The notes beneath the pieces were generated by a model. It saw nothing but the letters and a program-made list of their open reading frames with translations, ran no database searches and was not told the DNA's origin. Shown here piece after piece: positions 47,501-57,125 of a stretch of 64,000 nucleotides of DNA. How positions within the stretch are numbered: position 1 is the first letter of the stretch; each line of letters opens with the position of its first letter. The DNA lies in NCBI GenBank assembly GCA_905221605.1, contig CAJNDS010002244.1, positions 12,501 to 76,500 on the forward strand, given 5' to 3'. Origin of the DNA: Symbiodinium natans (taxonomy: Eukaryota; Sar; Dinophyceae; Suessiales; Symbiodiniaceae). Position numbers and translations under genes: made by a program.

Positions 47501-48272
47501 TTCCTGCGCGCTTGAAGCGTGGGTTGGTGAAGTTCATTTGGTGTCTCTGAATGCCCGGACGGCAGGCAGCCGGGCTTCCTGTGCGGAAGTGGATCGACCT
47601 TGCCCAGCTGTCGTGGCAAAGCACCTCGAGTGATTGCTCTTTGCTTAAGAACCCCCCCCCCCCCCCCAAAAAAAAAAAAAACCTTATAAGGGTACTGTAG
47701 TATTCTTCCTTATAAGGGTAATGTAGGGAATGTTCATTTTTTCCTTTTGGGGTTCTTAGGCAAAGAGTGGGAGTGAGAAGCTGGTGCATGCAAAGCCTCT
47801 ATTTGCAAGGCACGCAAGAAGAGGGTGCACAGCACGGGGTTTCACTCAATCTGCATGTCTCTCTGGCTGAGAGTCAGCTGTTTGCCTGGCCTGAAGTCTT
47901 TATTGCACTTCAGGCAAGCCACAGCCTGGCCGCCCCCGAGATCTGGTTTGTTTACTTCCTATGCGACATCTTTTGCAGTTATGAAGTGGCGGGGCTACAA
48001 GGACTTCTGTCTTAGCTGACGCAAAGGAACACGCAGCGATGGCTCTTGCCTCCAAAAAGTTTCTCCAAAAAGTTCCCAACAAAAAATCATGGATAGGAAC
48101 ATTGAAAGTAGGTGAATCTCGAGCGACATCGAGTGGTACAGTGGCACTGCTTTCTGGCTGTGGCCAGTTGGTCCGCACTCCGGCCCTTGTTCGCACGCGT
48201 CACCAAAAAGTTGCGCTAGACGTGGACGGCCGGACCTCTGTCAAACACAATCTTGCGAGGCCCAAGCAGTAA
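35504..48272 (+). CDS. Unidentified + strand gene(s), scattered candidate exons
   Basis: Candidate + strand exons: 35504-35593 (FRAGFEDSCELFYLDNCKQ), about 36290-36365 (VIEQLQSMSDCAALV, followed by the donor GTGAGT), 36860-36930 (TRILAALGHQTAAAQ), about 38405-38515 (LLSWALAKGLSVDAGLQ, DKFWKFWDVKGF), 41049-41110 (EAGLAGPDLFGSAAG), 46029-46095, 47500-47630 (WVGEVHLVSLNARTAGS) and 47767-48015, the last two separated by an introner-like element. They suit a gene divergent from the S9A gene and convergent with the RRM gene, but no family is recognised and several genes or fragments could be involved. Confidence 0.27.
36469..36711 (-). other. Open stretch with weak methyltransferase-like motif
   Basis: An 80-codon minus-strand frame holds DVGANVGSYIEACSKEK, which resembles the SAM-binding motif of FkbM-type methyltransferases (DVGAN-G). 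No further motif of the family was found nearby, so chance or a broken fragment is equally possible. Confidence 0.2.
36933..37297. repeat. Opposed telomere-type arrays
   Basis: TTTAGGG at 36933-37015 and CCCTAAA at 37241-37297. Confidence 0.88.
37690..37795. mobile_element. Introner family G copy
   Basis: Starts AGTTGTCCAGTGCCTTGGGG and ends AGGTTACCTACTCTACAACT, as in the copies that interrupt genes. No exon recognised on either side. Confidence 0.65.
38823..38898 (+). repeat. Duplicated segment, copy 1
   Basis: About 70 bp closely matching the complement of 55679-55750 (core GAATTTCGTGCGGCTCAAGC). Both can encode PPNFVRLKLARRP. May be an exon fragment or a dispersed repeat. Confidence 0.75.
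39090..39600 (-). repeat. Decayed telomere-like DNA
   Basis: Half a kilobase of CCCTAAA, CCCCAAA and CCGAACC-type units, heavily diverged; G-strand run at 39668-39770 follows. No gene seen. Confidence 0.75.
41268..41557 (+). repeat. Three telomere-type arrays
   Basis: TTTAGGG at 41268-41302, 41398-41449 and 41494-41557, with unique sequence between them. Confidence 0.85.
43541..43643 (-). repeat. Variant telomere array, 10-bp unit
   Basis: About eight units of CCCCTTAAAC followed by standard CCCTAAA. Confidence 0.85.
45130..45243. mobile_element. Short-hairpin element, family H
   Basis: Shares the GGAGGTTCATGGGTAGCT end with family B but has a different core (ATACTTATAACC type). Other copies: 15845-15976, 21610-21748, 43377-43495, 44618-44712, 47031-47166, 48296-48412. 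Confidence 0.65.
45718..45925. repeat. Alternating CA/CG-rich tract
   Basis: About 200 bp of nearly alternating purine-pyrimidine sequence (GCACGTGCACATGCGCGC type), ending in (CA)n. Able in principle to adopt Z-DNA. Confidence 0.7.
47641..47766. mobile_element. Introner-like family F copy between + strand open stretches
   Basis: Starts TTGCTTAAGAACCCCCCC, has a long C-then-A run, ends GGTTCTTAGGCAAAG. Open + strand frames lie on both sides, so it may be an intron there. Confidence 0.55.
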
Positions 48273-48989
48273 ACCCAAACTAAGCTCCTTACCTACTCGG
48301 AGGTTCACGGGTAGTTAGCAGTAGCGTATATAAGCATGTGGTAACTATACTTGTGAACCCTATTTTGGGTACTTATAACCCCACCTTACAGCCACCCAAA
48401 TGAACCTCCTTACGCCAGTTGATCCTTCCGTCTGCTTGTGCGGGGCCTTGGGGTGTCAGACCGGGTACATCCACTCTCCAACCTAGCAGGTCACTCTTTG
48501 CGGGCCGTCTTAAACACAGCAGCAAAGCTGAGGGTTTTGGGTTTAGGGTTTAGGGCTTAGGGTTTAGAAGTTTAGAGATATGATGCTATGTTACTTCTCG
48601 TGGCTCTCATGTTCGCCTGTCACAAGAACCGCTCGGCCCATATTGACAGATTAAAAAATGGAGCGTAGCTCCGGTCTACTGTGTAGACGGGATTGTCTGA
48701 TTCTCTGTGAACTTGCCACAAGGAACTAGGCGTTCTGAGGTTCTGCATCCGAAATCCCAGGCCAAACCCGGTCAGGCACTGCCAAATCGAAAGTCAAAGC
48801 TACACTGGGTTTAGGGTTTAGGGTTTAGGGTTCAGGGCTTAGGAGCCTGATGGCAACGCACGTTCTCTCGCAGTGGGCAGAGTCGGACACACGAGGTAAG
48901 GGTGGAGCTTGAGGTTGGTTCTTCTTCCCCGATTGCTATGTCCATTTAGGGTTTGGGGTTTAGGGTTTAGGGTTTAGGGTTTAGGGTTT

Positions 48990-49145
48990 AGGGCAAAAAG
49001 TTCTTGAAACAGGAGCCGCAGCTGGCGATCCAAGCGCAGCTTGGCTTCGTTCACAGTGCTGTTCGCTGGCCCGTCTCCGACGGCAAGGACGCAGAGGTCT
49101 CTGATATTTTTGAACGTCACAGGACGGTTGCGCTTTTGCCGGGCC
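48990..49145 (-). CDS. Candidate exon, unidentified
   Basis: The minus strand has an open stretch reading RPVTFKNIRDLCVLAVGDGP followed by NSTVNEAKLRLDRQL and FQELFA, which looks like real protein. Upstream in the same frame a stop interrupts it, so an intron or a frameshift would be needed to extend it. It lies just below the 3' end of the RRM gene and could belong to a following gene. No family assignment. Confidence 0.3.
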
Positions 49146-49501
49146 AGCGCTCACAGCCATCTTAAAGGCAAGCATGTTTTCAGCTGTACGTCTGGATGGT
49201 CCAGCCCAGAGGTTATGAGGATACAGTGGCATTCTGCCAGGGCATCAAGCCCCTTTTGCCTGTTGAGAATGAACTCAACAGCGCAATGAACACATCAACT
49301 GTCGGCCTTCTCTGCTTCACCGGGTAGAACTCCTTCGCCGAAAGTCTCCTAGGATGGCGCCAGGAAAAACCTCTGAAAACAATCTTCCTGAAGGGGATCC
49401 TCGTACCCCCCCCCCAAAAAAAAAAATAATAAGGACAACAGCAAAAGATCCCAAGAGCCTGCAAAACCCAACAAGGGTAAGTAGTAAAAGATCCCAAGAG
49501 C

Positions 49502-50341
49502 CTACCTGGCTTCTGTCTTGCGACCGGTACCAGGGGACGCCGCCCTATCACCCCGTTGAAATCCCTGCTCAAAACTGCTATTATAAGGGGAAAACATCCC
49601 AACCAATAAGGGGCAGCAATAGCAAAGACCCCAGTTGAGCCTACCCTAAACCCTAAACCCTAAACCCAGCGAGCTTCTTTCTTGCGACCGGTACCAGGGG
49701 ACGCCGCCCTGTTGCCTTAGTTGCTGAGTTCATAAGCCCCCCGAAAAAGTGCAGGCTTTCTGTCCTATAGCACCCGAAACTCTAAACCCTAAACCCTAAA
49801 CGCTACACCCTAAACCCTACACCCTATTCTGCTACTAAGTTGCTGGACTCGGACTGGGAATCGGCATCTCCCGGGCTCGAGTCCTCCGAACTGCCCTGGC
49901 TCCCCTCGGCCTTGGGCTGTGATCCATCTGCCTTGGTAGGGTTTAGGGTTTAGGGTTTAGGGCTTAAGGTTCAGCACTCCAGGTCGAGCAGTTTTATGGC
50001 AAAGCTGTATTTACGGCTCGCCTAGAGAATCCCATAACATTGAGAAAGCCAAAAACGGCCAAATTCTGAAAAAAAGCGGTCAAATGCTGAAAAAAAAAAC
50101 GGCCAAATTATGGGAAAAAACACGGCGAAATTCTGAAAAAAAAAAACAGCAAAACTCAGAAAAACAAAAAACAGCCAAATTCTGAAAATTAAGCAGCCAA
50201 TTTCTGAAAACAAAAAAAGCGGACAAAATTCTGAAACAAAAAACGACTAAGCGGCCAATTTCTGAAAATAAAGATACAGCGGCCAAATTCTGAAAAAGAA
50301 GCGGCCAAATTCTAAAATTCAATTAAGGTTAAAAAAATAAA

Positions 50342-50373
<32 letters not shown>

Positions 50374-53300
50374 TGGTAGAGAGGGTTTAGGTTTTAGGGG
50401 TTTGGGGGTTTGGGGGTTTAGGGTTTAGGGGTTTGGGGGTTTAGGGTTTAGGGGTTTAGGGTTTGGGGTTTAGGGGTTAGGGTTTGGGGGTTAGGGTTTA
50501 GGGTTTAGGGGTTTGGGGGTTTAGGGGTTTGGGGGTTTGGGGGTTCAGGGGCCCATGGGACTACCCTTAGATGGTAGCAGGAAAACCATCTTAGAATTCA
50601 AGGGCACCCCATTTTTGGGGGGGGGTGGAGACTTCAAAGGACATTACAATAAGGGCACCCCTTGTTTTTGGGGGGTTGCTTACTTTGTAAGGGGACCTTG
50701 AACACCAAAAAACAAACAAAGTGGTGCCACTGGACACCAACATAAATGACTTTGCGAGGATGGCCCTTTAAAAACCCTCTGACAAGCATTCCCAAAGATG
50801 AACCCCTAAACCCTAAACCCTAAACCCTAGACCCTAAACCCTAAACCCTAAACCCGATAGGGGCAAATAGAACCAAGCTGCTGAAAACCCATTGCCTTTG
50901 TCGGAGCCCTCCTCGGAACCACCGGAACCACTTTCGCCCAGGCCTGCAGAACTCTTGTCCTTGGTCGGCCAAGTGGCCAGTTATGAAGGGTTTAGGGTTT
51001 AGGGTTTAGGGTTTAGGGTTTAGGGCTAGAGCGGGCCTTGAGCCCAGCAAAAAAAGGCAGAAAAGGGCACCCTTGGGCTACCAAGTCTCAGAGCCGTTGG
51101 GGTCACCCATGCCGTTGGCACTGCCGGATGAGCTCCTTACTTGTCCAGTTGTAGGGGTTAGGGTTTAGGGTGTAGGGTTTCGGGTTTAGGGGTTAAGGGG
51201 TTTAGGGTTTAGGGCTGGCCGATTCGCCTTGGGCTTTTCCTATGACTTTGCTACCCCTCCTCCCCGTTTCGCAGAAAAGCACAGAGCCCACCCTTTGAAC
51301 CCGGAACTCACCCTAAACCCGAAACCCTAAACCCTAAACCCTAAACCCTAGACCCTAAACCCTAAACCCTAAACCCCAAACCCCAAACCCTAAACCCTAA
51401 ACCCTAAGCCGAGACTCTTGTCTGAGCCTGATCCTCCTGAGCGAGAGCCACCTGTGGTCGTTGATTCTCCGGTGGTTGTGGAATCCGCGGATTGGCCCGA
51501 AGAATCCTGTGGCTTGGCGATCCGCTCCTCACTTGTCCAGGTTCGCTTAGGGTTTAGGGTTTAGGGTTTAGGGTTTAGGGTTTAGGGTTTAGGGTTTAGG
51601 GTTTAGGGTTTAGGGTTTAGGGTTTAGGGATCCGTTCCTCACTTGTCCAGGTTCCCTTTGGGGCTACTTGGAGGTTCATGGTACTTACTAACCACTTATA
51701 ATTGGGCTAATAACCCTACTTATAATTGGGATAGCCCCTATAAGGCCCTTTAGAGGTGTTCTAAGTAGGGTTATAAGCTCAGTTAGAAGTGGTTCTTAAG
51801 TCCCATGAACCTCCAAGTAGGGATTGCGGGGGAAAGAGCTGAAGGTTATCTTAATTGGGCTTAGGTAGGAAATCGATTGAAACTCCCCCCCCCCCCCCCC
51901 CCCCCCCCCGCCCCGAAAAAAAAGAATCCGTATATGCGTGTGTACATATATATATATATCTTAAATTTATTTATTTATTTGTTTATTTATTTGTTTGTGT
52001 ACTTAGTTATTCATGCACTTTTTTTCACGGCAAAGCACAAACCCCAAATAAAACCCCAAATAGAAGAGAGAGTACATGGAATGTATGGAAACCCTAAACC
52101 CTAGACCCTAGACCCTAGACCCTAAACCCTAAACCCTAAACCCTAAACTCTTGATCGGCTGCTCAGTTTCGAAGGGCTCCACACTGATCATGTGGCCGGC
52201 CACTTTGTGGTTCGTCCCAACCGCCAAAATCTTCTCAACAGCTTCCTTGGCTGGCGCTTCATAGGGTTTAGGGTTTAGGGTTTAGGGTTTAAACCCCTGA
52301 TTCCATCCAAGGCCCTCTCCTAGGCCCAAGTAACAAGCGGGAAGATCAAAAGTGCGTCCTACAAGCCTACCTGGCATCCGGCGAGTCCATGACGACGAAA
52401 CCAAGACTACCGGGCCGAATTCGCGCTTGCGCACCCTGTCGACGAAACGGCTTGACTTTGGAGTGGGCGACGAGCACCTTCACCACCTTGCCGTACTGTC
52501 CGTAGAAGGCGTGCAAAATGTCCTTTGATTGGAAGCCCATGCCGTTGATCCGTCGTGTGATGAACACACACTTCGGGTCTTCGCTCTGCAGATGCGTCAG
52601 ATGCATTCCTTGCTAGCCGAGTAACCACATTATAGCAAGGGCACCCTTTTTGGGTACCCCAAACCCTAAACCCTAAACCCTAAACCCTAAACCCTAAACC
52701 CTAAACCCTAAACCCTAAACCCTAAACCCTAAACCCTAAACCCTAACGGGGAAAGGGGTACCACTGGGCTGCTGTGATTCCCAAAGTGCTCTTCTTGTCC
52801 CGATCCGTGGAGCTCCTTACTTGTCCAGTACCTAGGGGGACTAAAGGTCAACCTTGCGGAATATAAGGGAATTCTATTACCCCAAAAAGGTGAAACGGTT
52901 TAGGGTTTAGGGTTTAGGGTTTCGGGGGTTACCTACTCTACAACAAAGGCTCGAAGGCGGGGATGGCGATTGCGTTATCTCCTCGGGCTCCATGTTCATC
53001 CAACCATTCCTTAGTTGCTGAGTTCATAAGCCCCCCCCCCAAAAAAAAATTGTACACTTTTCAGTTCCGTAGGGGATTGTAGAATCCCAAAAAGTGCAAA
53101 GTGTGTACTCATCTTCAGCTAGGAAGATTCCGTTGGGTCTTGGGAGTGCTCTTCTTGCGGCCGTCCGTCCGAGTCTGTGCCCGTGCTTCCTTGTCTGCAT
53201 GGGGGCTTCCTGTGGCTACTGAGCCATGCATGCCAAAGTGACCGTGGTTGGCCAGGGACTCCAAGGTAGCTTGGAAAGGATTGGAGTCGGAGTGGCCCGG

Positions 53301-55521
53301 CCACTGCAGACCGGGAGCGGGAGTGTGAACATGCGACGGTAAGGGCGACGGCAAGGGCGAGGGCAAGGTCGAGGGCAAGGGCGAGAAGGGTGGAGTTTGC
53401 AATTGCGGCACTTGCTGGGCCAAATAGGTTGCCGCCACGAAGCCTTCTTGGTGGCCCAGTAACCCTATCATAATGAGGGCACCCTTTTTTTGCGGGGTTG
53501 GGTACTTTGTAAGGGAACCTTGAACCAACAAAAAGAGAAAGGGTATCTCTGGGCCGCCACGAAGCGGTTGACCATCTCCTGCATCTGCTGCAATTTGGGC
53601 GCAAGCTCCGACATCTGACGCTGCATTTGCTGAAGCTGCTGCATTTGCTGCATTTGTCCTTGGGTTTAGGGTTTAGGGCTTGGGGTTTGGGGTTAGGGTT
53701 TGGGGTATAGGGTGAGTACCTTCTTGGGGTTGGCTACTTTTGTATAAGTAGGGGAGCCGAAAACAGAAAAAAGGGGGGGGGGCAGAAGTGTACCACTGGG
53801 CTACCGGGCGTCGCAGCTGCTGCAAGGAGCTACGTGACTCCTGTAGCATGCGGGCAAGTGCCTGCTGTTCACATGTCCGGGTGCTGCCTTCAATGATAGC
53901 ACGTGCCTTTTCTTGCTCTTCAAGCCTTGGTAGCACAGCAACCACATTATAATAAGGGTACCCCCTTGTTGGTGTTGGCTAGTGTTTTCAGGGAAGAGGG
54001 CAGAAAAGGGTACCACTCAGCTACCAAGAAGCATGTGAAAGAATTCGGCAAGCTTTGCCAAGTGAGGGCCCTGGACTTGCTGCACCTCTGACTGGAACCC
54101 TAATTCCCAAACCCTAAACCCCAAACCCCAAACCCTAAACCCCAAACCCCAAACCCTAAACCCCAAACCCTAAACCCTAAACCCCAAACCCTAAACCCTA
54201 AACCCTAAACCCCAAACCCCAAACCCTAAAACCCCAAACCCCAAACCTAAACCCCAAAACCCTAACCCTAAACCCCAAACCCCAAACCCCAAACCCCAAA
54301 CCCACCCCCAAACCCCAAACCCCAAACCCCAAACCCCAAACCCCCCAAACCCTAAACCCCAAACCCCAAACCCTAAACCCCAAACCCCAAACCCTAAACC
54401 CTAAACCCTAAACCCCAAACCCTAAACCCCAAACCCTAAACCCCAAACCCTAAACCCTAAACCCTAAACCCCAAACCCTAAACCCTAAACCCCAAACCCT
54501 AAACCCTTGCTGCACCTCTGTGAGTCCAGCGAAAGGGCCGGCGACCTCCGGCGGCACAAGCCTTTGTGGACTGGGACATGGCCTTGGTAGCCCCGCAAGC
54601 ATATGGTTTAGGGTTTAGGGTTTAGGGTTTAGGGTTTAGGGTTTAGGGTTTAGGGTTTGGGGTTTGGGGTTTGGGGTTTGGGGTTTGGGGTTTGGGGTTT
54701 GGGGTTTGGGGTTTGGGGTTTGGGGTTTGGGGTTTGGGGTTTGGGGTTTGGGGTTTGGGGTTTGGGGTTTAGGGATGTTCCCCTTTGTACTAACAGTCCT
54801 TAATAGGGACTATAATAGAGGGTACTAGACTCCCTATTATGGACTGTTAGTACAAGGGGGAACATCCCAACAGAGGGTGATTTCTCGAAATTACTGTCCT
54901 TTTTGGGGTCCGTATGGCAAGGCGGCCCTGCTTATTTATAGTACAGTAACCATATAACAAGAAAGGGTACCCTTCTTTGGGTTACTTTGGGGTTAAGGGG
55001 TATTATCATAAAGGGTGGCAGGTTTGTTACTTTAGGAGGGGAGCTTGAACCAAAAACGTGCAACAAAAAGTGCGGCCAAGCGGCCAGGGCTCAGCCATCG
55101 GAGGCTGCCAGCCCTGTCCCGGCATAGTCGGTAGACCACCAGCTTTCCGGATGTTGTCTAAAAAAATTTGCAAAGCTGCCATGTCGGCTGCGTTGGGCAC
55201 GCCAGCTGTCAAACCATCACGCTGCGACTGCGCGAGTAGAGTGGCGATCTCGTTGAGGTAGTTCCACGGATGATTTGGGCTGGGGATGGCTGGGGCACTG
55301 CCTTAGTTGCTGAGTTCATGAGCCCCAAAAAAGTGCAGACTCTTCGGTTCTATAGATTCTATAGGGGATTATCGCATCCCAAAAAGTGTAAAGTGTACTC
55401 ACTCGGCTACTAAGCTGCCGGCACTACCTCCACGAGGTCCGAGGGCGCCTTGGGGTCCGAAGGGTCCCTGGTCAGCCATGCCTTCCTGCCCGAAAAATCG
55501 CGGGACGCCGGACTCATCCAT
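49502..55521 (-). CDS. RRM-domain RNA-binding protein, about 17 exons, low-complexity flanks
   Basis: Nuclear or cytoplasmic RNA-binding protein, function not known. Exons: 55419-55521 (MDESGVPRFFGQEG); about 55075-55301 (NYLNEIATLLAQSQ, LDNIRKAGGLPTM); 54516-54582; 54033-54085; 53813-53925 (EEQEKARAIIEGS); 53566-53658 (Gln/Met coiled coil, then APKLQQMQEMVNRF); 53131-53443 (Pro/Ser/Leu repeats); 52953-53009; 52781-52815; 52379-52608 (RRM: CVFITRRINGMGF, GKVVKVLVAHSKVKPF, IRPGSLGFVVMDSP); 52165-52245 (RRM end: AVEKILAVGTNHKVAG, ISVEPFE); 51418-51527, 51090-51135, 50903-50959 and 49844-49931 (Ser/Gly/Asp tail); 49672-49715 or its copy 49502-49546 (ASPGTGRKKEAR; TAG at 49502). Most introns are introners with 4-bp duplications; donors are mostly GA and GC. 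An upstream in-frame ATG lies at 55614. The exon 2 to 54582 link is unresolved. Confidence 0.87.
49716..49843. mobile_element. Introner family A copy with telomeric interior, RRM gene intron
   Basis: Ends CTTAGTTGCTGAGTT and TGCTACTAAG are kept, with GCAA at both exon borders (49840-49843 and 49712-49715). About half of the element is replaced by CCCTAAA units. Splicing GC-AG joins ESSN to RAASPG in frame. Confidence 0.82.
50038..50318. repeat. A-rich degenerate tandem repeat
   Basis: Repeats of GCGGCCAAATTCTGAAAA separated by variable A runs, followed by an AT dinucleotide run at 50349-50375. No gene seen. Confidence 0.7.
50960..51089. mobile_element. Introner family E copy with telomere array, RRM gene intron
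   Basis: Minus-strand start GAGACTTGGTAGCCCAAGGG, end GGCCGACCAAG. Six TTTAGGG units lie near the low-coordinate end. Splicing keeps the Ser/Gly/Asp frame (PNGS to DKSSAG). Confidence 0.72.
51546..51628 (+). repeat. Telomere array between duplicated flanks
   Basis: Twelve TTTAGGG units; CCTCACTTGTCCAGGTTC occurs on both sides. Confidence 0.9.
51665..51819. mobile_element. Long-hairpin element, family B
   Basis: Third copy, in the RRM gene intron before the Ser/Gly tail; ends TACTTGGAGGTTCATGG and CCATGAACCTCCAAGTA. Confidence 0.8.
52609..52780. mobile_element. Introner family E copy with telomere array inside, RRM gene intron
   Basis: Starts CACAGCAGCCCAGTGGTACC after GAAT and ends GGCTAGCAAG before GAAT. 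About 85 bp of CCCTAAA units (52661-52746) sit in the middle. GA-AG splicing joins KKSTLG to MHLTHLQSED. Confidence 0.87.
52816..52952. mobile_element. Introner family G copy with telomere insert, RRM gene intron
   Basis: Minus-strand ends CTTTGTTGTAGAGTAGGTAA and TACTGGACAAGTAAG, GAGC on both sides. A short TTTAGGG run interrupts it near 52897. GA-AG splicing joins SPPS to SSTDRDKK. Confidence 0.85.
53010..53130. mobile_element. Introner family A copy, RRM gene intron
   Basis: Minus-strand donor GAATCTTCC, acceptor CAACTAAG, with GAAT on both sides. Removal joins KTQR to NGWMNMEPEE without a frame change; reading through would stop the protein. Confidence 0.87.
53444..53565. mobile_element. 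Introner family E copy with 13-bp duplication, RRM gene intron
   Basis: The element (GGTACCC-type core with GGGTTACTGGGCCACC end) is bordered by GCTTCGTGGCGGC on both sides, longer than the usual 4 bp. GC-AG splicing joins VNR to FVAATYLAQQV. Confidence 0.8.
53659..53812. mobile_element. Introner family E copy fused to telomere-like repeats, RRM gene intron
   Basis: Left end CCCGGTAGCCCAGTGG is intact; the right end is replaced by CCCTAAA and CCCCAAA units ending ACCCAAG. GAC at both borders. GA-AG splicing joins SLQQLR to QMQQMQQ. Confidence 0.75.
53926..54032. mobile_element. Introner family E copy, RRM gene intron
   Basis: Minus-strand ends CTTGGTAGCTGAGTGGTACC and GGTTGCTGTGCTACCAAG, flanked by GCTT on both sides. 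GC-AG splicing joins AEFFHML to EEQEKAR. Confidence 0.88.
54095..54506 (-). repeat. Mixed CCCTAAA/CCCCAAA block inside RRM gene exon sequence
   Basis: About 410 bp of almost nothing but telomere-type units. TTGCTGCACCTCTG stands directly on both sides (54078-54091 and 54507-54520). It is removed as a GT-AG intron. Confidence 0.93.
54604..54772 (+). repeat. TTTAGGG and TTTGGGG array
   Basis: About seven TTTAGGG units then about sixteen TTTGGGG units, homogeneous. With the block at 54095-54506 it encloses the 67-nt exon 54516-54582. Confidence 0.92.
54772..54871. mobile_element. Hairpin element, family C
   Basis: Ends GGATGTTCCCCTTTGTACT and its complement, around a centre with ACAGTCCTTAATAGGGAC. 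Lies in the RRM gene's second intron region. Confidence 0.75.
55302..55418. mobile_element. Introner family A copy, RRM gene intron 1
   Basis: 117 nt. Minus-strand donor GCAGCTTAGTAGC and acceptor CAACTAAG, followed by GCAG: a perfect 4-bp target duplication used as a GC donor. Joins GGSAG to SAPAIPSPNHPW. Confidence 0.9.
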
Positions 55522-55619
55522 TGCAGCGACAATGGACAAAAGAGTTGCGAAGCGCCAAGGAAACACGAAAACAAGACAACCCAAAGCCCTAAAGCCTGAC
55601 AGTGATGGCGCCATGAAGA

Positions 55620-55990
55620 AGTGAATTCAAGGGTGAGAATTAGCGTCGTGCGATCCTGTCAAGGTGGTTGCACAAACCGGTTGGCCTCTTGGCCTTCGTG
55701 CGAGCTTGAGCCGCACGAAATTCGGAGGTTGGAGGCTCTCGGATTCCGCTGTGCAACGTTGCTGGCATTGCTGGCAGGCCAAAGGACATGTTAGGGTCGT
55801 CACAAGCCGCTGCCCTGTCCCAGTCTCTACCATATCATGCTCCCCTCAAGTTCGTAAGACCGAACTTCCAACGCTGCCTGCGTGGACGACCTTCCTCTCT
55901 CCTGCGGCTGTCTGCGTTAGGATGGATCACATGGCTTCTGCGGTCCCTTGCGAAGTGTTGCCATGAAACTAGGCAAGCACAAGGCACTGC
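55620..55990. other. Repeat-free stretch upstream of the RRM gene
   Basis: 370 bp without telomere units, directly 5' of the RRM gene start; probable 5' leader or promoter. Includes copy 2 of the duplicated segment (55679-55750). No promoter motif recognised. Confidence 0.4.
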
Positions 55991-56962
55991 AAGTAGTGGG
56001 AGTTTAGGGTTTAGGGTTTGGGGTTTGGGGTTTGGGTTAGGGGTTCGTGGCATGTCAACGTCAGGATGCAGTGCAGGGTCTACCGAAGATATGCTCCACC
56101 CCTCTCCTTCAGGTTCCGCAGGCAGCTCAGTACAGGGAAGATCCTGTGGCGAGGCCTCGGCACCACTTTAAGGGGAGACATAAAGCCCAAACTGGGTGCC
56201 GGTTGGGGTGATATCAAAAATTATCATATTGAGTCCTTATTGGGATCTTATGATAGCAAAAGTGCAAAATTAAAGTCAACATGGACTTCATGAGCTCTGT
56301 TCCTTGATGAAGGGGGTCAAACCCTCCCCAGACACGCCCATACCCCTTACGAAAGGGGACAGACCTTAAACCATATAGGGGTCATGATGCTGAGAGTACA
56401 TTCGATTGTAGAACTAAAGCAACTTCATATATAAATTTGTTTTAATCTTGAACACTGATAGGGGTATTCTAGTTGCTAGGGTAACCTTTCAATTCTGGTA
56501 GGGACTCCAATACCCCTTAAGTAAGGAATATAGCCTTAAAATATGAGAGGGTTCCTTATACGGCTTGAGGAATATTCCTTAACATATAAGAGAAATATCG
56601 TATGGTCTAAGTTGAAGGCATATTCCTGAATTCGGGGGTCTTGGAGTCTCTGGGTTCTGGTCACCTGACGGTGTCCTTAATGGGGTTGACGAAGTAATGC
56701 CCTATCTCGAAGCGTAGACAATGCCCTAAGCCCCATAATATGCCACACAAGACTTGCTCTTTCTTCTCGCTGCCGGCCCAGCGTGCTCAAAGCGGCGCCT
56801 GGCGGGGCCCTCCCGTAGCCGCATGTGCCACCACCTTCCGAAGGGTTTCAGGGTTTAGGGTTTAGGGGTTAGGGTTCATAGGGCAAGAGGTTTGCAGACA
56901 TCGTCGTCTCCGAGGATCTCTCCCCGAAGCCGAAAAGCTCATTTTTGGGGTGGCTTTGGGGT

Positions 56963-57117
56963 CTACTTGGAGGTTCATGGTACTTACTAACCAATTATAA
57001 CTGTACTTATAACCCTACCTATAATTGGGATAACCCCAATCAGCCCTTTAGGGGTATTATAAGTAGGGTTATAAGTACAAGTATAACTGGTTAGTAAGTA
57101 AAATGAACCTTCAAGTA
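56963..57117. mobile_element. Long-hairpin element, family B
   Basis: Fourth copy, in gene-poor DNA between the RRM gene and the glycosyltransferase. Confidence 0.78.
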
Positions 57118-57125
57118 AGCAAGAG

